Source of the DNA: Clostridium drakei | Lineage (GTDB): Bacteria > Bacillota > Clostridia > Clostridiales > Clostridiaceae | Length of the DNA: 64,000 nt | Assembly (NCBI RefSeq): GCF_000633595.2 | Contig: NZ_JIBU02000003.1 | Span: 124,001-188,000 of the forward strand | Reading direction: 5' to 3' | Part shown: one piece after another, positions 43,107-53,600 of the stretch | Layout: every line of letters starts with the position of its first letter | Position numbering within the stretch: position 1 is the first letter of the stretch | Position numbers and translations under genes: made by a program | Notes under the pieces: generated by a model | Seen by the model: the letters and a program-made list of their open reading frames with translations, nothing else | Databases searched by the model: none | Told to the model about the DNA's origin: nothing

Positions 43107-44462
43107 GTGAAAAAAATAAGAATTGGTTCAGGTGCTGGATATGCTGGAGACAGAATAGAACCAGCTGTAGAACTTATGAAAAAAGGAAATCTTGATTATA
43201 TTATATTTGAATGTCTAGCAGAAAGAACAATAGCAATAGGACAAGAAAAAAAATTAAAGGACCCAAGTAAAGGATATAATGAATTACTTGAATATAGAAT
43301 GAAACATGTGGTGCCACTATGTAAAGAAAATAAAATAAAGGTAATAACAAATATGGGATCTGCTAATCCTGTAGCAGCAGCTAAGATAGTAAAAGAAATT
43401 GCAGAAAAGCAAGGAATTAAAGGATTAAAGATTGCGGCAGTTATAGGGGATGATATCTTCAATAATATAGATAAATATATAGACTATAAAATACTTGAAA
43501 CAGGTAAAAAGTTAGAATCAATAAAGCATCAAATAGTTTCTGCTAATGCATACATTGGAACACAAGGAATAATAGAAGCTTTGAAAGGTGGAGCTGATAT
43601 TGTAATAACTGGTAGAGTTGCAGATCCTTCACTTACTTTAGCACCATTAATGTTTGAATTTGGATGGAGCACTGAAAACTATGAATTTCTAGGAAAAGGA
43701 ACTTTAGCTGGACATTTACTAGAATGTGCTGGACAAGTAACAGGAGGATATTTTGCAGATCCAGGATTTAAAGATGTGCCTGAATTATGGAATTTAGGAT
43801 TTCCTATCGCAGAGATATCAGAAGATGGAGAAATAATTATTACAAAGCTTAAAGATGCAGGTGGAATGGTTACTGAGGATACTTGTAAGGAACAGATAAT
43901 ATATGAAATACATGATCCAGAAAATTATCTTACACCAGATGTTATAGCAGATTTTTCAAAGGTAACTGTTACACAAGTGGGAAAAGATAAAGTTCTAATG
44001 AAAGGTGCAAATGGAAAAGAAAAGACTGGCTTATTTAAAACTAGTGTAGGTTATAAAGACTGCTATATTGGAGAAGGTGAAATGAGCTATGGTGGTTCAG
44101 GAGCCTATGCAAGAGCAAAACTTGCTGGTGAAATTATTAAAAAGAGATTAGATTATATAAAAGCGCCAATTAAAGAGTTAAGAATAGATCTTATTGGAGT
44201 AAATTCACTTTATAAGGATTCTTTAAGTGATGTTCTAAATGATGGAAATAAAGATCTAGGAGAAGTAAGACTACGAGTTGCTGCTAGAACATTAACAAAA
44301 GAAGATGCTGAAATAATAGGAAATGAAGTAGAAGCACTTTATACAAATGGTCCAGCAGGCGGTGGTGGAGCAAGAAAAGGTGTTAAAGAGATAGTATCAG
44401 TAGCTTCTATATTTGTACCAAGTGAAGATATAAATATAAAAGTAACTTATGAGGAGGTATAA
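43107..44462 (+). CDS. AtuA-family protein (DUF1446), main domain
   Basis: A 451-residue protein starting at GTG behind AAGGAGG. The N-terminus (KIRIGSGAGYAGDRIEPAVELMKKG) and later ITGRVADPSLTLAPLMFEFGW, ECAGQVTGGYF and AARTLTKEDAEIIGNEVEALYTNGPAGGGG segments are typical of the AtuA/DUF1446 family. AtuA of pseudomonads takes part in acyclic terpene breakdown, near the step that splits acetate from a branched hydroxyglutaryl-CoA. Its chemistry is poorly defined. Here it lies with a carboxylate transporter, CoA-transferase and thiolase, so it probably converts an organic acid toward a 3-oxoacid. The small C-terminal domain is encoded separately by the next gene. Confidence 0.85.
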   Translation: MKKIRIGSGAGYAGDRIEPAVELMKKGNLDYIIFECLAERTIAIGQEKKLKDPSKGYNELLEYRMKHVVPLCKENKIKVITNMGSANPVAAAKIVKEIAEKQGIKGLKIAAVIGDDIFNNIDKYIDYKILETGKKLESIKHQIVSANAYIGTQGIIEALKGGADIVITGRVADPSLTLAPLMFEFGWSTENYEFLGKGTLAGHLLECAGQVTGGYFADPGFKDVPELWNLGFPIAEISEDGEIIITKLKDAGGMVTEDTCKEQIIYEIHDPENYLTPDVIADFSKVTVTQVGKDKVLMKGANGKEKTGLFKTSVGYKDCYIGEGEMSYGGSGAYARAKLAGEIIKKRLDYIKAPIKELRIDLIGVNSLYKDSLSDVLNDGNKDLGEVRLRVAARTLTKEDAEIIGNEVEALYTNGPAGGGGARKGVKEIVSVASIFVPSEDINIKVTYEEV

Positions 44463-44465
44463 AAA

Positions 44466-44765
44466 ATGAAATTAAGAGAGATTGCACATTCAAGAACTGG
44501 TGATAAAGGAAATATTTCAAATATATCACTTATAGCTTATAAGGCAGAAGATTATGAAGTAATTAAAAATAAAGTAACTACAAATAAAGTTAAAGAATGG
44601 TTCAAAGATATTGTACATGGAGAAGTATTAAGATATGAACTACCTAATATTGGTGCTCTAAATTTTGTTATGTATGATGCATTAGGTGGAGGAGTAACAA
44701 GATCATTATCTTTAGATATGCATGGAAAGAGTCTAAGTTCTATATTGCTTGATATGGATATATAA
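44466..44765 (+). CDS. AtuA-associated small C-terminal domain protein
   Basis: A 99-residue protein equal to the C-terminal domain of full-length AtuA. It has the hallmark AHSRTGDKGNISNISLIAY and the closing ALNFVMYDALGGGVTRSLSLDMHGKSLSSILLDM. It begins 3 bases after the large subunit ends, so the two are surely co-translated and probably form one complex. In pseudomonads both parts are fused in a single chain; the split form is seen in many Bacillota. Confidence 0.85.
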   Translation: MKLREIAHSRTGDKGNISNISLIAYKAEDYEVIKNKVTTNKVKEWFKDIVHGEVLRYELPNIGALNFVMYDALGGGVTRSLSLDMHGKSLSSILLDMDI

Positions 44766-44827
44766 TATTAGCTTTAAGAAGGAATGCTCATATTAATAAA
44801 TCAAATCATTTTGGGCATTAGCTTTTT

Positions 44828-44875
44828 ACAAGACCAATTTAAGTTTAAAACTTTTTAAATTTAAATTGGTCTTGT
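44828..44875 (+). other. Long intercistronic hairpin between the AtuA and CoA-transferase genes
   Basis: A 23-bp inverted repeat (core ACAAGACCAATTTAA) with one G-T pair and a 2-base centre. It extends further through TTAGCT/AGCTAA on the outside. No T-run follows on the + strand, so readthrough is possible. It may mark RNA processing that sets subunit levels. Confidence 0.6.
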
Positions 44876-44903
44876 AGCTAAATAATTTAAGGAGAATGAT
44901 AAT

Positions 44904-45560
44904 ATGACTAATAAACTAATAAGTATTGATAAAATAATGGAACATATAAAAGATGGAATGACCATTATGATAGGTGGCTTTATGGGAGTAGGAACTCCAG
45001 AAATTATTATTGATGCAATGGTTGAAAAAGGAGTAAAAGATTTAACTATAATAGCAAATGATACAGGATTTCCAGATAAAGGTGTTGGAAAACTAATTGT
45101 AAATAAGCAAGCTAAAAAAGTTATTGCATCTCATATTGGTTTAAATCGAGAAACTGGCAAACAAATGAATGAGAAAGAATTAATAGTAGAGTTAGTACCA
45201 CAAGGTACTCTTGCAGAACAGATAAGATGCGGCGGTGCAGGAATAGGTGGCTTTTTAACAGCTACTGGTGTAGGGACAATTGTGGAAGAGGGAAAAGAAA
45301 AAATTAAAGTAGGAGATCAGGAATATCTTTTAGAATTACCATTAAGAGCAGATATAGCCATAGTTGGTGGTTCTGTAGTAGATAAACAAGGAAATACTTT
45401 TTATAATGGATCAACAAGAAACTTTAATCCATTAATTGCGACTGCAGCAGATATGGTTATAGTAGGTGCAGAAAAGATTGTAGAGGTTGGAGAAGTTGAT
45501 CCAAATCATGTAATGACACCAGGTATATTTGTGGACTATATAGTTGGGGGTGAAAATTAA
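44904..45560 (+). CDS. atoD: 3-oxoacid CoA-transferase subunit A
   Basis: A 218-residue alpha subunit of a family I CoA-transferase (AtoD/CtfA/ScoA). It carries [20 protein letters not shown], the long [17 protein letters not shown] segment, [26 protein letters not shown] and the closing [14 protein letters not shown]. With subunit B it swaps CoA between acetyl-CoA or butyryl-CoA and a 3-oxoacid. The ribosome site is AAGGAG. The stop codon overlaps the next start by one base. Confidence 0.92.
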   Translation: MTNKLISIDKIMEHIKDGMTIMIGGFMGVGTPEIIIDAMVEKGVKDLTIIANDTGFPDKGVGKLIVNKQAKKVIASHIGLNRETGKQMNEKELIVELVPQGTLAEQIRCGGAGIGGFLTATGVGTIVEEGKEKIKVGDQEYLLELPLRADIAIVGGSVVDKQGNTFYNGSTRNFNPLIATAADMVIVGAEKIVEVGEVDPNHVMTPGIFVDYIVGGEN

Positions 45561-46219
45561 TGGATAGCAAAATAGCTAAGCAAATTATTGCTAAAAGAAT
45601 AGCAAAGGAACTGAAAGATGGAGATGTAGTTAACTTAGGTATAGGTCTTCCTACAATGGTTGCTAACTACATACCAGAAGATATTGATGTAGTATTACAA
45701 TCAGAAAATGGTTTTGTAGGTTTAGGGTCAGTACCTGAAGATGGAAAAGAAGATAAGGATATTGTAAATGCTGGAGGACAGCCTGTTACTGTAAAAAAAG
45801 GAGCAGCATTTTTTGATAGTGTTACATCTTTTGGAATTATTAGAGGTGGACATGTAGATGCTACTGTTTTAGGTGCTTTAGAGGTAGATCAAAAAGGTAA
45901 TTTAGCAAACTTTATGGTTCCAGGAAAGATGGTTCCAGGTATGGGTGGAGCCATGGATTTAGTTAGTGGGGCTAAAAAAGTAATTATTGCCATGATGCAT
46001 ACAGCTAAAGGTGATCCTAAAATATTAAAACAATGTAAATTGCCGCTTACAGCTGCTGGAAAAGTTAGCCTTATTGTTACAGAAATGGGTGTTATGGAAG
46101 TAACAAAAGATGGTCTTGTACTCAAAGAAATTAATGAGGGAGTAAGTGTTGAAGATATATTAGCAGCTACTGAGGCAGATTTAGTAGTTGATGAAAACTT
46201 AAAGGTTATGGAAGCATAG
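45560..46219 (+). CDS. atoA: 3-oxoacid CoA-transferase subunit B
   Basis: A 219-residue beta subunit carrying the catalytic glutamate in [10 protein letters not shown], near residue 50. Other family segments are [58 protein letters not shown] and [15 protein letters not shown]. Together with the thiolase it would turn a 3-oxoacid into its CoA ester and then acetyl-CoA units. Known relatives use acetoacetate; a longer or substituted 3-oxoacid is possible here. Confidence 0.92.
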   Translation: MDSKIAKQIIAKRIAKELKDGDVVNLGIGLPTMVANYIPEDIDVVLQSENGFVGLGSVPEDGKEDKDIVNAGGQPVTVKKGAAFFDSVTSFGIIRGGHVDATVLGALEVDQKGNLANFMVPGKMVPGMGGAMDLVSGAKKVIIAMMHTAKGDPKILKQCKLPLTAAGKVSLIVTEMGVMEVTKDGLVLKEINEGVSVEDILAATEADLVVDENLKVMEA

Positions 46220-46305
46220 AATTGTAACCAAGAATTTTATATATAGCAAAATTGAATAACTTATTGTAAAAAATAAACATAAATAGAATTATTTTCAGGA
46301 GGATA

Positions 46306-47484
46306 ATGATGAAAGAAGTAGTTATTGTAAGTGCTGTTAGAACTGCAGTTGGTAAATTTGGTGGAGCTTTAAAGGATGTTCCAGCAGCAGAATTAGGAGC
46401 TATAGTTATTAAAGAGGCACTTAATAGAGCAAACGTTAAATCAGAAATGGTTGATGAAGTTATAATGGGTAATGTTATACAAGCTGGATTAGGACAAAAT
46501 GTAACTAGACAATCTATAATTAAAGCTGGGTTACCTGAAGAAATTCCGGGATTCACTATAAATAAAGTTTGTGGTTCAGGTTTAAGAGCAATTAGTTTGG
46601 CGGCTCAAATGATAAAAGCAGGAGATGCAGATGTTGTAATAGCAGGTGGAATGGAAAACATGTCAGCAGCGCCATATGTGCTTCCAACTACAAGATGGGG
46701 ACAAAGGATGGGCAACGGAACTATTGTAGATACAATGGTAAATGATGCACTTACAGATGCGTTTCAAGGATATCATATGGGAATGACTGCAGAAAATATA
46801 GCGGAAAGATGGAAGTTAACAAGAGAAATGCAGGATGAATTTTCAGCAGCATCTCAGCAAAAAGCAGAAATAGCTATAAAAGAAGGAAAATTCAAAGATG
46901 AAATAGTTCCTGTGGTTATTAAAACTAGAAAAGGTGAAATAGTATTTGATACAGATGAATTCCCTAGATTTGGAACAACTGCAGAATCTTTAGCTAAATT
47001 AAAGCCAGCTTTTAAGAAAGATGGAACTGTTACAGCTGGAAATGCTTCAGGAATAAATGATGGAGCAGCAGCTATGGTTGTTATGAGTGCTGAAAAGGCA
47101 GAAATGCTTGGATTAAAACCAATGGTTAAAATAACTTCTTATGGATCAAAGGGACTAGATCCAGCTATCATGGGTTATGGGCCTTTCCATGCAACAAAAG
47201 CGGCTTTAGAAAAAGTAAATTTAACAATAGAAGAAATTGATTTAATAGAAGCAAATGAAGCATTTGCAGCACAAAGTTTAGCAGTAGCAAAAGACTTAAA
47301 TTTTGATATGAGTAAGGTTAATGTAAATGGAGGAGCTATTGCAATAGGACATCCTGTTGGATGTTCTGGAACAAGAATACTTACTACATTATTATATGAA
47401 ATGCAAAGAAGAGATGTTAAGAGAGGCTTAGCAACTCTTTGTATAGGTGGTGGAATGGGCACTGCTATAATAGTTGAAAGATAG
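46306..47484 (+). CDS. atoB: Acetyl-CoA acetyltransferase (thiolase)
   Basis: A 392-residue thiolase II. The nucleophile cysteine lies in [11 protein letters not shown] (near residue 88). The C-terminal active-site loops are [28 protein letters not shown] and CIGGGMGTA. It cleaves a 3-oxoacyl-CoA with CoA to acetyl-CoA, or runs in reverse to make acetoacetyl-CoA. As last gene of the operon with atoDA it fits the degradative direction. Clostridia usually have further thiolases for butyrate synthesis, so this copy is probably dedicated to the local pathway. Confidence 0.95.
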   Translation: MMKEVVIVSAVRTAVGKFGGALKDVPAAELGAIVIKEALNRANVKSEMVDEVIMGNVIQAGLGQNVTRQSIIKAGLPEEIPGFTINKVCGSGLRAISLAAQMIKAGDADVVIAGGMENMSAAPYVLPTTRWGQRMGNGTIVDTMVNDALTDAFQGYHMGMTAENIAERWKLTREMQDEFSAASQQKAEIAIKEGKFKDEIVPVVIKTRKGEIVFDTDEFPRFGTTAESLAKLKPAFKKDGTVTAGNASGINDGAAAMVVMSAEKAEMLGLKPMVKITSYGSKGLDPAIMGYGPFHATKAALEKVNLTIEEIDLIEANEAFAAQSLAVAKDLNFDMSKVNVNGGAIAIGHPVGCSGTRILTTLLYEMQRRDVKRGLATLCIGGGMGTAIIVER

Positions 47485-47536
47485 TAAAATTTAATAATTA
47501 ATAGGCTGTGGACTTATTTAAGCTGTGGACCTAATT

Positions 47537-47592
47537 AAAACTGCTGGATTAGCAATTTTCAAATTGCTAATCCAGCAGTTTTATATTTTTCA
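47537..47592 (+). terminator. Terminator after the thiolase gene
   Basis: A perfect 22-bp inverted repeat (47537-47558 with 47561-47582; core ACTGCTGGATTAGCAA), followed by a T-rich tail. Confidence 0.92.
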
Positions 47593-47668
47593 TTGAAATT
47601 CATAATTTATAATTTCATGGGGATAATAAGCATTGCACCAATTCTTTTTAGACGAAAGGATGATTTTT

Positions 47669-50600
47669 ATGCTTTATTATACAATAGCTGCTTTAGCAGC
47701 CATTTTACTAATTATTGGTATTTATTTATTATTTAATAAAAATAGAAAAGATGAAGATAACATAATGGATGATGTTCCTACAATAAATGCCAATAAAGAA
47801 GAACTGCAAAAGCATGCAGTAGAAATATCAAATTATGCATCAGTTATAAAGAAAAATAATTATAGAAAGAGACTTATAAAAAGTTTAGATATTAGTTACA
47901 AGAAAATATTAAAGGGGTATGACTACATAGATAAGGAAGTTAAAAACAATAAAGAAGTAATACAGGCAGCAGAGTGGCTTTTGGATAATCTTTATTTAAT
48001 ACAAAGAGAGTATTCGGACATAAAAACTAATATGCCTGAAGAATACTATAAAAACCTGCCAGTCATGACTAAAGGAATAATGAAGGATTATCCTAGAATT
48101 TATTATGTAGCTATAGAATTGGTTTCTCATACTGATGGGGCAGTTGATGAAGAAACTATAGAAACTTTTATTAATTCATATCAAAAAAATTCTATACTCA
48201 CAAGTGGAGAGCTTTGGGCATTGCCTATAATGGTTAGGATAGCTCTTATTCAAAACATAAGTAAAATAATTGAAAGAATTGTATTTGCACAAAAAGAAAG
48301 AAGAAAAGGAGAGTTAATAGCAGAAAGACTTATAGATTCAGTTAATAATGGTAGATTAGAGGAAGAAATTAAAAAACTTTATTTAGAAGATATAATATTT
48401 ACATCACACATAGTAGAAAGAATTTTGAAGATATTAAGGGATAATGAAATAGAAAACAGAATTATATATAAATGGATTGATGAGGAATTGGACAATGAAG
48501 AAACTGATATAGAAAAAATAGTAAATGTGGAACATCAAAAACAATCTGGTTACCAAATTTCTATAGGTAATTCTATTACAGGAATAAGAGAAGTAGGAGC
48601 TTTAAATTGGAAAGAAAGTTTTGAAAAATTAAGTTATGTTGAAAATATATTAAGAAGAGATCCTTCTAAAATTTATGAGAATATGGACTTTGAATCTAGA
48701 GATTATTATAGGCATAGTGTAGAAAGGTTAGCAAAGTATATGAATACACCAGAGTCTCTTATAGCTAAAAGAGCAATAGAATGTTCCATAGATGCAAATG
48801 ATAATAGCGATTCAAAAGAATATGAAAAACATGTAGGATATTACATAATAGATAATGGAATTAAAACTTTAAAGAATAAGATGTTATTTAATGAAAGAGG
48901 TATACATAGGATAAAAAACAAATTTATAAGAAATAATGTTAATTCATATATAGGAAGTATAGTAATTGGCACAGTTATAGTTATGGGGTTAATATTAATT
49001 TTAGGTTACTACAATGACACTAATCCTCTTTTATGGCAATACATTTTGGCAGCATTTTTAATAGTAATTCCTTGTAGTGAAATTGTTGTGTCAACACTTA
49101 ACTGGAGTATAAGTAAGCTAGTACAGCCTAGATTTATTCCTAAAATTGAGTTTAGAAAAGGTATACCCACAGAAGCCAGTACAATAGTAGTTATTCCTAC
49201 ATTACTGAATAATGAAAAAAGAGTAAAAGAATTAATAGGAGATATGGAAGTATATTATTTGGCAAACAAAGAACAAAATTTGTATTTTGGATTGCTTGGT
49301 GATTTTAAAGATGGTTTTCAGAGAGAAGAAGATGGAGATAAAGATATAACTAATTCTGCTTTAAATTTAATAAAAGATTTAAACAGCAAGTATAGCAAAG
49401 ATGGAAAAGATATATTTTATTTTTTTAATAGATATAGACAGTACAATGAAAAGGAAGGAATTTGGTTAGGTTGGGAGAGAAAACGTGGTAAATTAGTAGA
49501 ATTTAATAAATTAATAAGAGGAGACAGAAATACAAGTTATGATGTTATAAGTGGAAACATAAAAGATTTGTATAATATTAAATATGTAATAACATTAGAT
49601 GCTGATACTCAATTACCTAGAGATAATGCAAAAAGGTTAGTAGGAGCTATGTATCACATTTTAAATAGGCCATATATAGATTTAAAAAATAAAGTAGTAT
49701 TAAGAGGTCATGGACTCATGCAGCCTAGAGTAGGGGTTGGTACTGAAAGCGCAAATAAAACTGCATTTTCAAAAATATTTTCAGGAGAAGCAGGTATAGA
49801 TATGTATACTACTGCTGTTTCTGATGTATATGAAGATTTATTTGATGAAGGAATATTTACTGGAAAAGGTATATATGATGTTGATACTTTTAATAGTGTA
49901 CTTATTGATGAAATTCCTGAAAATTTAGTATTAAGTCATGATTTGTTGGAAGGATCATATATAAGAGCAGCATTAGTTACAGACGTAGAACTTATAGATG
50001 GATATCCTGCATATTATAATGCCAGTTGTAAAAGGGTACATAGGTGGACGAGAGGAGATTGGCAGCTTATATCATGGTTATTTAAAAAAAGCCCTTTAAA
50101 TACACTATCTAGGTGGAAGATATTTGATAATTTAAGAAGAAGTCTTTTGGCACCATCTATAATGATACTTGTTATTGCAGCACTTTTAATGTTTAGAAAT
50201 CCAGATAAATGGTTGGCTGTAGCATTTATTTCTCTTTTATGTCCTATATTTTTCGATGTATCTGAAACTGTAATTTCACCTATTAAAGGCATAGGACTTT
50301 CTGGAAAGCTTATTAGTGGAAAAAATGTTTTGGAACAAGTATTTCTTATATTCTGTTTTTTACCATATCAAGCATATTTGATGCTAGATGCTATAATTAG
50401 AACTTTATATAGGCTTGCTATAAGCAAGAAACACTTTCTTCAATGGCAAACAGCTGAAGATGCAGAAGTAAGTTCAGGAAGAGAATTTACAGATTTTATA
50501 AAGTTTATGTGGATAGGAAGTGCTATAAGTGCTATTACATTATTTATAGCTTTTCAAAATTCTTTAGATTCAGGGATGTTAATAATGCCATCAGCTGTTA

Positions 50601-53600
50601 TTTGGTTTGTTAGTCCATGGATAGCTTATAGTGTAAGCAAGGAAATAAGAAAAGAAAAAAGGCAATTAACAGATGAACAGGAGAGAATATTAAGAAGACT
50701 TACTAGGGAAACTTGGTCTTATTTTGAGGATTTTGTTAATGATGAAAACAATTGGTTGGCACCAGATAATTATCAAGAGGACCCTAGTAATGGCGTAGCT
50801 CATAGGACATCACCTACTAATATAGGAATGGGATTAACATCAAATATAGTAGCATATGATTTGGGGTATATTGGTATACTTGAATTTGAACAAAGAGTAG
50901 ATAAAATAATATCTAATATGGAATCTTTGGAAAAGTTTAAAGGACATTTTTATAATTGGTATGATACTAAAACTAAAATGCCCCTTCATCCTAAATATAT
51001 ATCAACTGTAGATAGTGGTAATTTAATAGGGTATATATGGCTTATAGATGAATCTATAAATGAGTATATGTCAAATTTTGCAATAAGAAAACATGTATTA
51101 TTAGCATTTAGTGATAATTTAAAGCTTGCTAATCAGGAGATAAAGCATTCTGCAAATATAGAAGATTTTTATATAGATTTAATACATGAATTCAATAATA
51201 AAGATTTTAATATATCATCATGGAAAAATGCATTATGTAAAATTAGGGATAAATCTATAGAAATAGAAAAATTTAATGATTGTGCCAGTATATATTGGAA
51301 TAATAAATTAAAGCATAGTATAAGTAAAAGTTTAAAAGAAATAGAAACTTTTTTTCCTTGGGTTGATATGTTAGTAAAAATGCCAAAAGAAATGGAATTT
51401 TTAAAACAGAAATTAATGGATTTGGCGGAAAAGACACCAATTCAAAATTTACCTAAAGAAATAGAGTTTGTTCAATATAAACTTAACAAACTTTTACCTA
51501 AATTACAAGATCAACAGCAGTGGATAAAACAAATGAATTCTATGTTGGAAGCTGGCAGTAATGAAATACGAAATATTATAAAAAAATTAAAAGATTTAAA
51601 GGAAAGATTGAATAGCATTTCTGAGAATACAGATTTTAGAATGTTATATGATGAAAAAAGACAGCTTTTTTCTATAGGTTATGATATTGAAAAAGATAAT
51701 ATAAGTAATTGCTATTATGACTTATTAGCATCAGAGGCAAGGCAGGCTAGTTTTATATCTATAGCTAAAGGAGATATAGAACAAGGCCATTGGTTTAAGC
51801 TTGGAAGGTCCTTGACTACAATCGGTAAAGACAAAGGACTTGTATCTTGGACAGGAACTATGTTTGAATATTTGATGCCTCTTATAATTATGAAGCCTTA
51901 TCCTGATACTTTATTATATGAAACTTATAGGGCAGTAGTGGATGGTCAGGAAAGGTATGGAAAGGAAAGAAAAGTACCGTGGGGAATATCTGAGTCTGCT
52001 TTTTATAATTTTGATGTAGCTTCAAATTATCAATATAAAGCTTTTGGAGTACCTGGGATAGGACTTAAAAGGGGACTTATGAGTGATTTGGTAATATCAC
52101 CATATTCTACAATCATGGCACTGCAAGTTAATTTAAAAGATGCTTTTAATAATATAAAAAATCTTATTGATATAGGAATGGAAGGCTTATATGGTTTTTA
52201 TGAATCAATAGATTATACTAAAGAAAGGCTTCCGAAAGGAAAGAAGGAAGCTATAGTTAAATGTTTTATGGTGCATCATGAAGGTATGAGTTTAATGTCA
52301 CTAGACAATGTATTAAACAATAATGTACTTCAAGAAAGATTTCATAAAATACCAAAAGTAAAGGCTACAGAGTTACTTCTTCAGGAGAAAAAATCCAAGA
52401 CTATTGTATATGATAGAGAACAGCAGTACGAGAGTACAGATACAATAACAGAAAAGCAAAATTTAGTTACCAGAAGATATACTACAGCAAAAACTGAAAT
52501 GCCAGAAACACATATTATGTCTAATGGAAGTTATTCTTTAATGATAACTAACAGTGGCTCTGGATATGCTAAAAAAGATGATATGACTGTCTATAGATGG
52601 AGAGAAGATGTAACAATAGATAACACAGGAATGTTCTTCTATATAAAAAATCTAAATTCTAATGAATATTGGAGTACTGCATATGAGCCTTGTAAGTTTG
52701 AAGGAGAAGATTATAATGTTACATTTTCTTTGGATAAAGCTGAATTTGAAAGAAAAGATGGCAATATAAAAACACACACGGATATTACCGTTTCAAATGA
52801 GGATAATGCTGAGGTAAGAAAAATTTTTATAACTAATCAAAGTGAATATAGTAGGGAAATTGAAATTACTAGTTATTGTGAAGTAACATTAGCTCCATAT
52901 AATGCAGATTTGGTTCATCCATCCTTTGGAAACTTATTTATAAAAACAGAATATGTGGATGATGCTGGATGTATAATTGCTAATAGGAGGCCTAGAGCTC
53001 AAGGTTCAAAACAACCTTGGATAATGCAAACTATTGCATTAGAAGGTCAATCAATAGGGTCAATTCAATATGAAACTAGTAGAGTTAACTTTATAGGAAG
53101 AGGAAGAGATTTATCAAATCCTGAAGCCATGAGAAACAATGTACAGTTGAAGATGACTTGTGGTGCAGTATTAGATCCTATAATAAGTATGAGAATAAGA
53201 GTAAGAATAGAAAAAGGTGAAACTTGTAAAATAGCATTTACAACAGCAATTACGGAATCTAGAGAAGAAGCTATTGAACTTTCTAAAAAGTATAAAGATA
53301 TGCATAATGTAAATAGAATATTTGAACTATCTTGGACTGGAATACAGGTTGAAATGAAGTATCTAGGAATAAAATCTTCACAAGCCAACATTTATCAGCT
53401 TATGGCATCTAAAATTTTATTTTTAAATACACTTTTTAAGGATAGAGAGAAGTATATAAAAAATATAAATAAAGGTCAGTCAGCTTTATGGGCTTATGGA
53501 ATATCAGGAGATTTGCCTATAGTATTGTTGATAGTGAGAGACGATAAAAATATAGATATGATTAGAAGATTATTAAATGCTCATGAGTACTGGAGTATAA

